A stretch of DNA of 64,000 bases from Bacillota bacterium (GTDB lineage Bacteria > Bacillota > Clostridia > Peptostreptococcales > Anaerovoracaceae): NCBI GenBank assembly GCA_017417045.1, contig JAFPZZ010000011.1, positions 1 to 64,000 of the forward strand, read 5' to 3'. The notes below the pieces were generated by a model. That model saw only the letters and a list, made by a program, of their open reading frames with translations, did no database searches and had not been told where the DNA came from. Position numbers and translations under genes: made by a program. The first letter of the stretch is position 1. Each line of letters opens with the position of its first letter. Of this stretch, positions 63,654 to 64,000 are shown piece after piece.

Positions 63654-64000
63654 AAAGGTCCTGCGGTGTATCGGGCAGGGACCGAGCCTGGCCAGCCCCT
63701 CGTAATGCGCTTTGGTGCCGTAGCCCTTGTTGCTCTCGAAAGCGTAGCCCGGGTAGACTACGGCCATGCGCTCCATCTCCCTGTCCCTCGTGACCTTGGC
63801 GAGTATGGACGCCGCGGCAATGGATACCGAGAGCGCGTCGCCGTGGATAATAGAGCTCTGCGGAGCGTCGAGCCCGGGAAGCCGCACGGCGTCTATGAGC
63901 ACGTGATCGGGCTTTACGCTGAGGCCGCTTACAGCCTCCAGCATGGCTTCCTTCGTGGCTTCGAGTATGTTTATCTCGTCGATGCGCTGAGGCTCCCTCC
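63648..64000 (-). CDS. rnhB: ribonuclease HII, C-terminal part
   Basis: 117 codons visible; the gene continues past the window end. Family motifs: INILEATKEAM, LIDAV (catalytic Asp), IIHGDALSVSIAAASILAKVTRD (DALS and AKV/TRD core), and NKGYGTKAHYEGLARLGPCPIHR at the C-terminus. Removes RNA from RNA-DNA hybrids. The stop falls within the 18-bp repeat array. Confidence 0.95.
   Translation of the reverse strand, partial: REPQRIDEINILEATKEAMLEAVSGLSVKPDHVLIDAVRLPGLDAPQSSIIHGDALSVSIAAASILAKVTRDREMERMAVVYPGYAFESNKGYGTKAHYEGLARLGPCPIHRRTFL

Overview
The window reads as a chromosomal segment of an anaerobic, low-GC-phylum (Bacillota/Clostridia) bacterium whose DNA is nevertheless fairly GC-rich. The evidence is a Gram-positive type division and cell wall (dcw) cluster with mraZ, a PASTA-tailed SpoVD-like transpeptidase and FtsQ/DivIB; MutS2; lipoprotein-type sugar-binding protein; strong AGGAGG ribosome sites and several TTG starts; an Rnf ion-pumping complex; a flavodiiron protein; and a PyrK/PyrD type 1B pyrimidine operon. 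A clostridial family such as Anaerovoracaceae is plausible, but that is inference. I see no rRNA, tRNA, CRISPR array, insertion sequence or prophage.
Layout. 1-2.5 kb (minus): start of a secreted protein behind a promoter-leader-terminator unit, then a DUF4037/TPR gene pair. 2.5-6.4 kb (minus): two M20 amidohydrolases and flavodiiron protein FprA. 6.5-15.3 kb (minus): a respiratory block in which rnfC, a fused rnfD-rnfG, rnfE, rnfA and rnfB run straight into a pentaheme nitrite reductase nrfA, followed by the cytochrome c maturation genes ccs1 and ccsA. 15.5-16.9 kb (plus): MATE exporter. 17-24.7 kb (minus): maltodextrin block (GH13 amylase, binding protein, two permeases, 4-alpha-glucanotransferase, MsmX/MalK-type ATPase), carrying two arrays of tandem hairpins. 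24.7-35.8 kb (minus): housekeeping (dagK-like, TPR, argS, mutS2, zapA, pheT, pheS, SpoU methyltransferase). 35.9-48.2 kb (minus): dcw cluster mraZ-rsmH-ftsL-pbp-murF-mraY-murD-ftsW-murG-ftsQ-ftsZ, without ftsA, murB or murC. 48.5-55.2 kb: accessory genes on both strands (lipoprotein, GNAT, radical SAM, PlsC-like acyltransferase, a gene remnant, small membrane proteins, lipase, flavoprotein). 55.3-60.8 kb: pyrK-pyrD-pyrF-pyrE, a dicarboxylate/amino-acid symporter with a long attenuator-like leader, and a phosphoribosyltransferase. 60.9-64 kb: a membrane protein interrupted by an in-frame amber codon, a truncated M42 peptidase, an iron alcohol dehydrogenase and the end of rnhB.
How it fits together. 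The most distinctive system is the Rnf-NrfA-Ccs block: reduced ferredoxin would enter Rnf, and the gene order suggests that electrons leave through the membrane-anchored pentaheme NrfA to nitrite, with Ccs1/CcsA attaching the hemes. No NrfH quinol dehydrogenase is present. FprA next door would handle NO or O2. The second theme is short tandem repeats in many intergenic gaps (12, 18, 26, 30 and about 41 bp units), two of which form serial hairpins inside or after the maltodextrin operon. The third is local gene decay near 52.3 and 61-62.4 kb.
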